This document shows positions 16,242 through 24,725 of a stretch of DNA of 64,000 nucleotides, piece after piece (position 1 is the first letter of the stretch; each line of letters starts with the position of its first letter). The DNA lies in assembly GCA_000597885.1 (NCBI GenBank), contig CP004371.1, positions 2,372,501 to 2,436,500 on the forward strand, given 5' to 3'. Made by a program: the position numbers and the translations under genes. The stretch is from Flammeovirgaceae bacterium 311 (GTDB taxonomy: Bacteria; Bacteroidota; Bacteroidia; Cytophagales; Cyclobacteriaceae). Below the pieces are notes generated by a model that was not told the DNA's origin, did no database searches, and was given only the letters and a program-made list of their open reading frames with translations.

Positions 16242-19200
16242 ATGAATATCACCAAATTATCGATACAGCGTTCTACCATTGTGGTAGTGGTGTTTACCGT
16301 GCTCACCCTCATGGGGCTGGTAAGCTACTTCTCCCTCAACTACGAGCTGCTGCCCAAATTTAGCCCGCCGGTACTTACCGTTACCACCATCTATCCGGGC
16401 GCTTCGCCGGCCGAGGTAGAAAACTCTGTAACCAAGGAGATCGAAGATGCCCTTTCGTCGCTGGAGAATGTAAGTGAGATCAAAAGCACCTCGCAGGAGA
16501 GCTTCTCCATTATCGTCATCCAGCTGAACCAGGGTACTGATGTAGACCTGAGCCTGCAGGATGCCCAGCGCAAGGTAAATGCCATCTTAAGCATTTTGCC
16601 TGACGATGCAGAAGCACCTGCCCTGGGCAAATTCGACTTCGACGATATGCCCATCATCCAGCTGGGTGCCACGGCCAATATGTCATCTACCGAGTTTTAT
16701 GACCTGGTAGAGAACAAGATCAAGCCGGAACTGTCCCGCATACAGGGCGTTGCCCAGATAAAAGTGCTGGGGGGCCAGGAGCGCGAAATCAAAGTAAACT
16801 TGAATGCCGACAAGCTGGAGGCCTATGGGCTTTCCATCTCGCAGGTGCAGCAGAAGATCCGCTTCTCTAACCTGGATTTTCCTACCGGTAAAATCAAGAA
16901 CGAAGGGGGGCAAACCCTGATCCGTCTGGCCGGTAAGTACGATAGTGTAGACCAGCTGCGTAACCTGGTACTTACCCAGGATGCCGCCACCGGCAGCACG
17001 GTGCGGCTGGGCGATGTGGCCGATGTGCAGGATGCCGAAAAAGATACCGAGGTAATTACCCGGGTAAATGGCCAAAACTCCATCGGTTTGTCTATTCAGA
17101 AGCAATCCGACGCCAATGCTGTGGAGGTAAGCGAGCTGAGCCGCCGGGCGCTGGAAAAGCTGGAGCAGACATATGCTGCTGAGGGCCTAAGCTTTGTGAT
17201 TGCCAAAGACAGCTCCATCTTTACACTGGAGGCCGCCGATGCCGTAATCCACGACCTGTTCCTGGCCATTATTCTGGTAGCGGTGGTGATGCTGCTTTTC
17301 CTGCACTCGCTGCGCAATGCCATCATTGTAATGATTTCCATTCCAGCCTCACTGGTGGCTACCTTTATTGCCATCAGCCTGCTGGGCTACTCCCTTAACC
17401 TGATGACCCTGCTGGGCCTTTCGCTGGTGGTGGGTATTCTGGTAGACGACGCCATTGTGGTTGTCGAGAACATTCACCGTCATATGGAAATGGGTAAAAA
17501 AGCCGCCCAGGCTGCCTACGACGGTATCCGGGAAATTATGGCCACCGTTACCTCTATTACCCTGGTAATTGTGGTAGTGTTTGTGCCCATTGCCCTGTCT
17601 ACCGGTCTGGTATCGGATATCCTGCGCCAGTTCTCCGTAGTAGTAGCTGTTTCTACCATGCTGAGCTTGTTTGTTGCTTTTACGCTGATACCGCTGCTGG
17701 CCAGCCGCTTCTCCCGACTGGAGCACCTGTCCGACAAGAACTTCTTCGGCCGCTTTATCCTGTCCTTCGAGCGTTTTCTGGACCGGGTAATTGATGGCTT
17801 CTCCAGCGCCCTGAGCTGGTCGTTTAAAAACAAAACCGTTGTACTGCTGACCACCGTGGTGCTGTTTATTGCTTCTGTGGCCCTGATTCCGACCGGTTTT
17901 ATCGGGAGTGAGTTCGTAAGCGCTGGCGATAGGGGTGAGTTTATCGTGCAGCTGGAACTGCCCAAAAATGCCACCGTAGAGCAAACCAACTTTGCCACCC
18001 GCCAGGTAGAAGAGCACCTGCAGCAGTACCCCGAGATAAGTAAGCTCTTTACCACCATTGGTACCACCGGTACATCACAGGCAGGCCAAAACACAGCCTA
18101 CCTGGCCGAAGTAAGTGTTACTATGGTCGATGCCAAGGAACGGGATATTAATACCAGCCAGTTTTCCCGCAAAGTGAAGATTGCTCTGGAAGAAAGCATT
18201 CCAGGGGTAAAAGTGAGCTCCATACCGGTAAGTATGGTAGGGGGAGCGAACCAGGCCCCTATCCAGGTGATCCTGACAGGTGCTGATGTAGACCAGCTGA
18301 TGCAGGTCTCGGACAAGATCATGGCCGAGATGGAGCAGGTGCAGGGTACTTCCGATGTGAAGAAATCAGTAGAAGATGGAAATCCAGAAATTGCCGTAGA
18401 GGTAGACCGCGATAAAATGGCGCAGCTGGGCCTGTCGCTGGAAGTAGTGGGGGCCGGCATGCAAACCGCCTTCAATGGCAATACCGATGCCAAGTTCCGC
18501 GGCCTGGACAACGACTACGACATTAACATTCGCCTGGACCAGTTTAACCGCCAGAATATTGCCGATATCAGTAGTCTAAGCTTTGTGAACAACCGCGGTG
18601 AGATTATCCGCCTGGGGCAGTTTGCCAACATCATCCAGTCGTCCGGACCCTCTAAGCTGGAGCGGCAGGACCGGGTGGCCTCCGTAACGGTGAATTCGCA
18701 GGTAGTAGGCCGCCCCTCCGGTACGGTTGGTGCCGAAATCCAGGAGCGACTTGCCGGTGTGCAGCTGCCCGAGGGAGTAGGCATCAGCTATGGCGGCGAC
18801 CTCAAGAACCAGTCCGAAGGCTTTGGCTCACTGGGCACTGCCCTGCTGGCGGCACTTATCCTGGTGTACCTGATCATGGTAGGTTTGTACGACAGCTATG
18901 TATACCCCCTGGTGGTGCTCTTCTCCATTCCGCTGGCGATTATAGGTGCACTACTGGCACTGGCCTTAAGCTCTTCTACGCTCAGCATCTTCTCCATTCT
19001 GGGTATCATCATGCTCATTGGTCTGGTAGCCAAAAACGCCATTCTGGTGGTAGACTTTACCAACAATCTGAAGGAAGAAGGCATTGAGGTGAAGAAGGCG
19101 CTGGATGAAGCCGTACGGATTCGTTTCCGCCCTATCCTGATGACTACCCTGGCGATGGTGTTTGGTATGCTGCCCATTGCGCTGGCCTCAGGTGCCGGCG

Positions 19201-19439
19201 CAGAGTGGAAAAACGGCCTGGCCTGGGCGCTGATCGGAGGGCTTACCTCCTCCATGTTCCTGACCCTGCTGGTGGTACCGGTAATTTACTACCTGTTTGA
19301 CCGGGTGCTGGCCAGGTTTGGTCTGGATAAGAAAACCGAGATCGAGCTGGTTGACAAAACCCACGAAGAGCTGGAGCATGAGACTGCCGCACTGGAAGAA
19401 GCAAAATTAGCCCATGCGCATGTACATGTTCCGGCGTAA
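16242..19439 (+). CDS. RND family efflux permease (pump 1)
   Basis: 1065 residues with twelve predicted membrane segments and two large periplasmic loops (about 35-335 and 565-865). TM4 holds the acidic proton-relay pair in GILVDDAIVVVENIH, and TM10 has the matching lysine in LIGLVAKNAILVVDFTN. It belongs to the branch of the AcrB superfamily near SwrC/MexF-like permeases (IQRSTIVVVVFTVL opening, PKFSPPVLTVTTIYPGASP). It exports hydrophobic or amphiphilic substrates with proton uptake; the substrate is unknown. The C-terminus ends in a short acidic helix and a histidine-containing tail (HAHVHVPA), which could bind metal or be incidental. It is the last gene of the operon, followed by a hairpin at 19500-19529. 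Confidence 0.95.
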   Translation: MNITKLSIQRSTIVVVVFTVLTLMGLVSYFSLNYELLPKFSPPVLTVTTIYPGASPAEVENSVTKEIEDALSSLENVSEIKSTSQESFSIIVIQLNQGTDVDLSLQDAQRKVNAILSILPDDAEAPALGKFDFDDMPIIQLGATANMSSTEFYDLVENKIKPELSRIQGVAQIKVLGGQEREIKVNLNADKLEAYGLSISQVQQKIRFSNLDFPTGKIKNEGGQTLIRLAGKYDSVDQLRNLVLTQDAATGSTVRLGDVADVQDAEKDTEVITRVNGQNSIGLSIQKQSDANAVEVSELSRRALEKLEQTYAAEGLSFVIAKDSSIFTLEAADAVIHDLFLAIILVAVVMLLFLHSLRNAIIVMISIPASLVATFIAISLLGYSLNLMTLLGLSLVVGILVDDAIVVVENIHRHMEMGKKAAQAAYDGIREIMATVTSITLVIVVVFVPIALSTGLVSDILRQFSVVVAVSTMLSLFVAFTLIPLLASRFSRLEHLSDKNFFGRFILSFERFLDRVIDGFSSALSWSFKNKTVVLLTTVVLFIASVALIPTGFIGSEFVSAGDRGEFIVQLELPKNATVEQTNFATRQVEEHLQQYPEISKLFTTIGTTGTSQAGQNTAYLAEVSVTMVDAKERDINTSQFSRKVKIALEESIPGVKVSSIPVSMVGGANQAPIQVILTGADVDQLMQVSDKIMAEMEQVQGTSDVKKSVEDGNPEIAVEVDRDKMAQLGLSLEVVGAGMQTAFNGNTDAKFRGLDNDYDINIRLDQFNRQNIADISSLSFVNNRGEIIRLGQFANIIQSSGPSKLERQDRVASVTVNSQVVGRPSGTVGAEIQERLAGVQLPEGVGISYGGDLKNQSEGFGSLGTALLAALILVYLIMVGLYDSYVYPLVVLFSIPLAIIGALLALALSSSTLSIFSILGIIMLIGLVAKNAILVVDFTNNLKEEGIEVKKALDEAVRIRFRPILMTTLAMVFGMLPIALASGAGAEWKNGLAWALIGGLTSSMFLTLLVVPVIYYLFDRVLARFGLDKKTEIELVDKTHEELEHETAALEEAKLAHAHVHVPA

Positions 19440-19499
19440 GTACGCATATGAATAAGCAATTTCAAGGCTGATTTCAACACAAAATCAGAATTTTATAGA

Positions 19500-19529
19500 T
19501 GCCTGTTCCACCATCAGGCGGAACAGGCA
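19500..19529 (+). terminator. Stem-loop after pump 1 permease gene
   Basis: 10-bp perfect stem (TGCCTGTTCC / GGAACAGGCA) with a 10-nt loop, 60 bp after the permease stop. No T run follows, so it may be an mRNA-end stabiliser or a weak terminator. Confidence 0.45.
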
Positions 19530-19572
19530 CTATACTTGCTAGTGTTATATAACTTATTTAAACCGAAAAGCC

Positions 19573-19815
19573 ATGGAAAACACATACCCAACCATAGTTG
19601 CCGCTGTTACCGGCATCATCAGTAAAAATAAAGGCGTTAAAAGATCTGCCATTCTGGTAAAAGATAACCTGAAAGAACTAGGTTTAGACCAGCTGGATGT
19701 GGTTGATCTGATATTAGCGGTTGAGAAAAAATACCATATTACCATTCCCGACGAGGTGCCGGTAGAAACAGTGACCGATCTGGCTCGCTTTGTCTACACC
19801 CACGCCGCCGCTTAG
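19573..19815 (+). CDS. Acyl-carrier-protein-like protein lacking the phosphopantetheine serine
   Basis: 80 residues, the length of an acyl carrier protein. The helical pattern and the LVKDNLKELGLDQLDVVDLILAVEKKYHITIPDE core follow the ACP fold. In true ACPs the motif is D-S-L, and the Ser carries 4'-phosphopantetheine; here it is D-Q-L (Gln40). The codon is CAG and the surrounding frame is intact, so this is not a frameshift. Without the serine it cannot be charged in the usual way. It sits between the pump 1 operon and a second gbsR, on the same strand. It could be a non-acylated regulator or scaffold. The family call is firm; the function is unknown. Confidence 0.8.
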   Translation: MENTYPTIVAAVTGIISKNKGVKRSAILVKDNLKELGLDQLDVVDLILAVEKKYHITIPDEVPVETVTDLARFVYTHAAA

Positions 19816-19858
19816 GACCTCCTGTGCGCTGGCAGGCCAGTAAGGCTCCTGTGCAGGC

Positions 19859-19896
19859 ATAAAGTATTTTGTTCAACTTTTTGGATAAAGTATTTT
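19859..19896. repeat. 12-bp direct repeat pair upstream of second gbsR
   Basis: ATAAAGTATTTT occurs at 19859-19870 and again at 19885-19896, 26 bp apart start to start, close to two and a half turns of the helix. It lies about 130-165 bp upstream of the gbsR paralogue and could be a regulator site, but no consensus supports it. Confidence 0.45.
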
Positions 19897-19991
19897 AAAG
19901 CATATTTTTAGATGTAAAGGATATTAAAGCATGATGGATCGCACTTTATTTGCCTGCAGCGTTAAAACACTGCAGCCAAGGAGCATTCCTG

Positions 19992-20011
19992 ATACCTCAT
20001 ACCTCATACCT
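19992..20011. repeat. Heptanucleotide tandem repeat (ATACCTC) just before second gbsR
   Basis: ATACCTC twice and ATACCT once, directly in tandem, ending 13 bp before the gbsR start codon. Related 7-mer repeats with an ATAC core occur at 46201-46228 and 50760-50773. Confidence 0.6.
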
Positions 20012-20024
20012 ATCAAAGTAATAC

Positions 20025-20510
20025 ATGACTGAGCTTAAGCTATCAGAAGAACAAAAGGAACTTGTAGAAGAAGTAGGTGTTTTTCATGAGCAGACCGGCC
20101 TGCAGCCTGCCGCTGCCAGAATTCTGGCCCTGCTGCTTATTTCTGATAAAACAGAGCTCTCGTTTGATGAGATCAGAGAGGCGTTGAATCTAAGCAAAAG
20201 TGCTACCAGCTACGCCATAAATTTTCTGCTCTCCATTTCCAGGATTGAATACATTACACAGCCTGGTGATCGGAAACGCTACTTTCGCACCCGACTGGCC
20301 AGCTGGGAAAAAGATGTACCAAAAAAAATGGAATCGATTTTTCGGGGAAGTATCCTCCTAAAGAAAGTGCTCCAACAGCGCAACCCGGAGACGGAAGCCT
20401 TTAACAACAAGCTGAAGGAGGTAATTGAATTTACCGAATACCTGGAACGGGAGCTCCCGCTCCTGGTGCAGAAATGGTACGCAAATAAAAACAAGCCCTA
20501 CCATAACTGA
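20025..20510 (+). CDS. GbsR/MarR-family transcriptional regulator, paralogue of 13225-13698
   Basis: 161 residues. The winged-helix region (AAARILALLLISDKTELSFDEIREALNLSKSATSYAINFL, wing IEYITQPGDRKRYFRT) aligns residue for residue with the GbsR of pump 1, so the two are paralogues. The rest also shares the LLKKVLQQR and YLERELPLLVQKW helices. No transport gene follows; the next gene on this strand (20744) is beyond a strong terminator. The ATG at 20025 is the clear start. It lacks the TAGTTC-N10-GAACTA site but has the 12-bp direct repeat and the heptamer repeat upstream. Its target may be the ACP-like gene or a distant locus. Confidence 0.88.
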   Translation: MTELKLSEEQKELVEEVGVFHEQTGLQPAAARILALLLISDKTELSFDEIREALNLSKSATSYAINFLLSISRIEYITQPGDRKRYFRTRLASWEKDVPKKMESIFRGSILLKKVLQQRNPETEAFNNKLKEVIEFTEYLERELPLLVQKWYANKNKPYHN

Positions 20511-20521
20511 CCATACCAGTT

Positions 20522-20557
20522 ACACAAAGGCTGCCACAGAAATGGCAGCCTTTGTGT
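20522..20557 (+). terminator. Rho-independent terminator after second gbsR
   Basis: Perfect 15-bp stem (ACACAAAGGCTGCCA with its complement) around a 6-nt loop, starting 11 bp after the stop codon. The right arm ends in TTTGTGT, giving a T-rich tail. Confidence 0.85.
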
Positions 20558-20743
20558 TTCAGCGCTACACCCTCCACAACCCTCACCCCATTTTAATACC
20601 GTTCAGCCCGGTGCTTTCACCGGCCACAAAAATTTTAAATACAAATGGAGAGGATATATTATCCTTTTTTGGAATTTAATCGTTAGATATAGCTGTTCCC
20701 GTAATATCTTTACACATTAAAATCTCCAGGTTCAGACCTCTGT

Positions 20744-21217
20744 ATGTTTGCGCACTTAGATGAACTCGTCCTTACTTTTTTGTTAAGCATTTCTCCCTTT
20801 GGAGAAGCCCGTGCAGGAATTCCTTACGCAGTTTTGAACGATGTACACATCCTGCTGGCTTTTGTAGTAGGCCTTACCGCCAATTTGCTGGTGTTTCCGG
20901 TACTTACCTGGCTGATCGATAAATTCAGCAGCAGGTTCTGGCGCTACCGCACCTACAGAAAAGGCGTGGTCAGCCTCTCAAGAAGGGCCAAAAAAAGTGT
21001 TGGCGTTCATAACCAGAAGTATGGCTTCTGGGGTCTGATGGTTTTTGTGATGATTCCGCTGCCGGGCACCGGCGCCTACATAGGTACCATTGCCGCCCAT
21101 GTGCTTAAAATAGAGCGCAAAAAAGCATTTCTTGCCATCAGCATTGGCGTAATTGTCTCCAGCGTTCTTATGGCGGTAGGCTCCTACCTGGGCAATATAG
21201 GTCTTGAGCTGCTGTAA
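20744..21217 (+). CDS. COG2426-type small integral membrane protein (putative small multidrug export family)
   Basis: 157 residues, four or five hydrophobic segments. The opening SPFGEARAGIPYAV corresponds to the ELRGGIPYA block of the Sm_multidrug_ex family, which is distantly related to DedA/SNARE-associated membrane proteins. A mid-protein basic loop (RRAKKSVGVHNQKYGFWGLM) precedes the conserved MIPLPGTGAYIGT segment. The name of the family suggests export, but evidence for drug transport is thin. It is a single gene, with a terminator upstream at 20522-20557, and converges with the phosphatase/phospholipase gene 14 bp away. ATG at 20744 is preferred, since the membrane protein begins a few residues later. 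Confidence 0.85.
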   Translation: MFAHLDELVLTFLLSISPFGEARAGIPYAVLNDVHILLAFVVGLTANLLVFPVLTWLIDKFSSRFWRYRTYRKGVVSLSRRAKKSVGVHNQKYGFWGLMVFVMIPLPGTGAYIGTIAAHVLKIERKKAFLAISIGVIVSSVLMAVGSYLGNIGLELL

Positions 21218-21231
21218 AAAGCAGACTAGAC

Positions 21232-23541
21232 TTATTTCACATTCAGCGGATTTGGCCTTACATAGGTATTGCCTCTAAAGCTTATCTGGTAGGGCGAATT
21301 GAAATGGGTACTGGGCAGGTAGTAATCCGTTGTAATGATCTGTGCGCCTGACTCCTGCGCCGCCCTGAACCTGCTCTTATCGTTCCTGCGGGCCTCTGCC
21401 GTATTGGCATCGGCCCTGGTGCGCACAATGTATCCTTTACGAACCATTTCCTGTATCTGGTCAAGCTGGCTTTTGGGATTATTCATGATCAGGATGGCTG
21501 CTTCCGGACTCTCTGGCTCTGCATTTACAAACATCATTCTGCCCTTCAAAGAAGGGTGTTTGGCCCGATAGATCTCGCGCTTGGCATCATGCTCGTCCAG
21601 GATAAACACAAACTTACCCCTGGCATCTTTTACCCTGGGCCAGTTTTGCGCCAGCACAGCCTCCCGCAGGCTGGTATACTTTCCGCGTACCTCATCCGGA
21701 GTCAGCAGCTTGGATTTACCCAGATACTTAACCAGCTCCTGGTCCAACAGATCAAACACCTCTGCAGTAAATTTTTCTGCAGCCACCCCGCCCGCTATTC
21801 TGGACGCTCCCTCCTTGGCATTAACGGTAATAAAAACAGGGTAATGGTCCGGGTTGGCATCAGACCATTGCTTTAAATCCTGCAGGCATTGTGCAAAGGT
21901 TTTGTAATGGCTTTTAAAATCAATTTCCTGCACATGCAGCACCTTAAAGCTTGGTTTTAACATCAGCCCTTCCGGGTCCCACTGCTGCAGGCCCTGCTCA
22001 TCTCCTATCATGTTAAAGCCAAGGGGTTTGGCATACCTGCCTCCATCTGTGTCTGCCAGTACATCTATTTCCAGGTTCAGCAGGCCCATGTCCAACTGTT
22101 CTGTGGGGCTGATGTGGCTGTAATCAAGCGCAGAGGCTGCCGCAGAGTCTTTTTGTGCAATCAGCCTGTGCAGCCTGGGATCTATGGCCTGCTTATAGCT
22201 GTTGTGCGAACCAATCAACTGTAGCTGGTTAATGCGCAGCTCATGAAGGCTATCATGCGCCACCCCTGATTTTGTAATGCTGAAGCTATCCAGCACCTCT
22301 CCATTCAGTGAGCTGATGGCTTCGGCCTGTAGCTTGTTGCCATCCACTTCCACCCTCAGAAAGGCCCAGTCGTGGGAGCTGACGGCTACCAGGTTAGGAT
22401 GTTTACAGCGCTTGGGATTGGGCTTAAAAGGAGTGGGATCGGTGCCCACACCCCGCAGCTTGCCACCGCTACCAACGGTAATAGAGATAAAGCCTGCAAC
22501 ATCCTGATACTCCTTGTGTTTGCCTATCAGCTCATACAGCACCACGCCCTCTCCATTCATTGGATTTAGCCGCTCGTAGGTATGGGCATGGCCATTGAGC
22601 ACCAGGTCAACCCCATATTCGGCAAACAGCGGGTACAGTTCAATTACCCGCTCGGTATCGGGCTTATAGGTGCAGGATTTGCCATTGTAATGCAGGAGCA
22701 CTACCAGCCACTGATAGCCTTTTGCTTTTGCCTGTTTCAGGTCATTAATCAGCCATTCCTTCTGCTTTTCATAGTCGTAGAACTGGCCTTTTTTGCTGTC
22801 GAGGGCTATAAAATGGGTATTGCCCCGGTCAAAACTGTAGTAATGCTCATTGCCAGGCAGCTTCCATTCCTGTATAAAATTTACTTCAGGATTTACGTTC
22901 CACTCATGGTTACCCAGAAGGGCAAAAGTAGGGATGCGGGAAAAAACATCTGCAAAGTAGTTGAACAGGTGCTGGTCGTAACCTTCGCTTTCGCCATTGG
23001 GATAAATAATGTCTCCCAGCAGCAGACCAAAATCGGGAGCAGTGGCAAGCCTGCTAATTTGCTGCGCCATCTTATCAGGCTTGCCTTCATCTTTTACCGG
23101 CTCGCCTATATCGCCGGCAGCGTAAAAGGTAAAGGGTGCAGAAGCTTCTTTTGGCGCCCTGAAGCTGAATGCCTTCTCCTGTGCCAGCTCATGACCGTCG
23201 GTAAAAATCCTGTACTGGTATTCAGACCCAGCCTCCAGACCTTTGATCGTTACCAGGTTTTCAACGCCGCCAAAACGTTTATTGTGGGTAACCCCCTTAA
23301 GCTGCTGCCACTCTGCAGCAGCTCTTTTTTTGTAAGCTACCGCACAATGCCCGGCAGAAGATGTTCTCCATACTATACTGATACTATCGGCCAGGGCAGT
23401 TTGCAGATAGGGCATGCGAAGCAGACCGGGAGCCTCCAAAGTCACCATAAACACTGGTTCTGAAACAGGCTGCACAAGGCCTGAACCAGCTACGGCCATC
23501 AGCAAAAGCAGAAAAGAAAACAAATATCTTTTTAGGTGCAT
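21232..23541 (-). CDS. Secreted purple acid phosphatase / calcium-dependent PI-PLC fusion protein
   Basis: 769 residues with a signal peptide (1 to about 21). Residues 40-128 form a fibronectin-like purple-acid-phosphatase N domain. The metallophosphatase core (136-325) shows the full set: GD (Asp144), GDxxY (Asp177, Tyr180), GNHE (Asn211, His212), His284 and GHAH (His318, His320). A second catalytic domain starts near 436: QLIGSHNSYK (His446), LEIDV (Glu491/Asp493) and LHVQEID (His536), matching the Ca2+-dependent PI-PLC-like family. The two halves would remove phosphate from monoesters and cleave phosphodiesters, both outside the cell or in the periplasm, so phosphate scavenging from phospholipid head groups is a fair inference. 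No pho box is evident. Single gene. Confidence 0.9.
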   Translation of the reverse strand: MHLKRYLFSFLLLLMAVAGSGLVQPVSEPVFMVTLEAPGLLRMPYLQTALADSISIVWRTSSAGHCAVAYKKRAAAEWQQLKGVTHNKRFGGVENLVTIKGLEAGSEYQYRIFTDGHELAQEKAFSFRAPKEASAPFTFYAAGDIGEPVKDEGKPDKMAQQISRLATAPDFGLLLGDIIYPNGESEGYDQHLFNYFADVFSRIPTFALLGNHEWNVNPEVNFIQEWKLPGNEHYYSFDRGNTHFIALDSKKGQFYDYEKQKEWLINDLKQAKAKGYQWLVVLLHYNGKSCTYKPDTERVIELYPLFAEYGVDLVLNGHAHTYERLNPMNGEGVVLYELIGKHKEYQDVAGFISITVGSGGKLRGVGTDPTPFKPNPKRCKHPNLVAVSSHDWAFLRVEVDGNKLQAEAISSLNGEVLDSFSITKSGVAHDSLHELRINQLQLIGSHNSYKQAIDPRLHRLIAQKDSAAASALDYSHISPTEQLDMGLLNLEIDVLADTDGGRYAKPLGFNMIGDEQGLQQWDPEGLMLKPSFKVLHVQEIDFKSHYKTFAQCLQDLKQWSDANPDHYPVFITVNAKEGASRIAGGVAAEKFTAEVFDLLDQELVKYLGKSKLLTPDEVRGKYTSLREAVLAQNWPRVKDARGKFVFILDEHDAKREIYRAKHPSLKGRMMFVNAEPESPEAAILIMNNPKSQLDQIQEMVRKGYIVRTRADANTAEARRNDKSRFRAAQESGAQIITTDYYLPSTHFNSPYQISFRGNTYVRPNPLNVK

Positions 23542-23641
23542 CTCAAAAGGCTATTTTGATAAAACCAGCATACTGGAGCATGCAATATCTGCTTATTCTG
23601 GCAATCGCTAATACAGTTGCCGCAGTTTTTACCAGCCCTGC

Positions 23642-24724
23642 TTATTTACCTAAGCCTACCAGAAGTGACACCCCCGCACGCTGTTCTTTCATGAAGGCAT
23701 AGGTGGTGGTACCGGCAGAAACATCTTCCTCTGTGAGAGGGGTAATGCTTTCAAAATACCCGCAAATCCGCATGTGGAACACATTGCTTTTCCGGCTTAG
23801 GTTATACTCCAGCTCACCTCTGTAATAAAAGAGCCTGGATTGATCTCCGTTTTTGGCCAGGCCTGCAGTAGCTTTTATTCCCCCAGTCCTCAGATTGCCT
23901 AAAAATAGCGCGCCGGTATTCATGGTATAATTTAAAGCTACAGGCAGAGGCGCTTCACCTAAGTCACCACCTCCAACATCATACTCTCCACCCTTAACAA
24001 CATTCTGCTGTAAAATAGTATAATCCAGACCTCTCCTGACATAAGAAAGCCCAAGCCAGTTTCTCAACAACACCCCTGCCTCCAGCCAGGTAGCCTCACG
24101 CGTTACCAGAGAAATATTGGTGTAATCATATACCCTGGGGCCCCTGATAACGTCTTCCTGAAAGGCATACTGCAGGCTTACCGGCAGCTCCTTGGAGTAG
24201 TTGGCAAATAAGGTAACCGCTGGTTTATAATGATAAGGCTGCTTTTTGGTTTTATAAGGCCATAAAGCATAGTGCGCCCTTAAGCCATAGGAAAAGCCAA
24301 GAACATCAGAAAATGCATTTTGGGCATCAGCCCCTTTTTTTTCCTGGATGATACCAGGGGCAAAAAAGTTACTGTTGTAATCCTGATAGTTAAGTGGCAC
24401 GATATAAGTAGCTCCCCCATACAATTTGAACCCTGCTCTGCTGGCTTTAAACAGCGCCTGCTGGCTTAAATCATAGAGCGGGTGGGTTTCATCTTCTGTA
24501 ACCTCGGCTTGTGCAAAGCTCTTAAAAGCCTTAATGTTCTTGCCATCGTAGTAATAGATTTCACCTTTTCTTTCAGCGTCAGTTTTAGCGTCATCTTCAA
24601 TATAATAAACCTGTTCTTTTTCTTTCTTATAATTCCTGAGCGGCTCAATTTTTGGCGACACCATTGTCTGGCCCAAGGCACTTATGGATATCAGGAGTGT
24701 AAAAATCAGTGATACGGCCTTCAT
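23642..24724 (-). CDS. Hypothetical outer-membrane beta-barrel-like protein, 360 aa
   Basis: The frame opens earlier at 24805, but the signal peptide starts at the ATG at 24724 (MKAVSLIFTLLISISALGQT), one base after the stop of the LRR gene upstream, so this start is chosen and translation is coupled. The mature protein alternates hydrophobic and polar residues in strands (GFKLYGGATYIVPLNY, SYGLRAHYALWPY, VTLFANYSKELPVSLQYAF), with aromatic girdles, and ends in RAGVSLLVGLGK. This fits a barrel of about 10-12 strands. No Pfam family is recognised. It is the second gene of a pair with the LRR protein, suggesting a surface or envelope complex. Confidence 0.72.
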   Translation of the reverse strand: MKAVSLIFTLLISISALGQTMVSPKIEPLRNYKKEKEQVYYIEDDAKTDAERKGEIYYYDGKNIKAFKSFAQAEVTEDETHPLYDLSQQALFKASRAGFKLYGGATYIVPLNYQDYNSNFFAPGIIQEKKGADAQNAFSDVLGFSYGLRAHYALWPYKTKKQPYHYKPAVTLFANYSKELPVSLQYAFQEDVIRGPRVYDYTNISLVTREATWLEAGVLLRNWLGLSYVRRGLDYTILQQNVVKGGEYDVGGGDLGEAPLPVALNYTMNTGALFLGNLRTGGIKATAGLAKNGDQSRLFYYRGELEYNLSRKSNVFHMRICGYFESITPLTEEDVSAGTTTYAFMKEQRAGVSLLVGLGK

Positions 24725-24725
24725 C

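Noticed and set aside
17349-18017. Minus-strand frames of 192-222 codons within the pump 1 permease gene
   Set aside because: They are shadows of a permease gene with matching motifs on the plus strand.
22582-23463. Plus-strand frame of 293 codons antisense to the phosphatase/PLC gene
   Set aside because: It is the longest antisense frame here, but both catalytic domains on the minus strand are intact and no family pattern is seen in the shadow.
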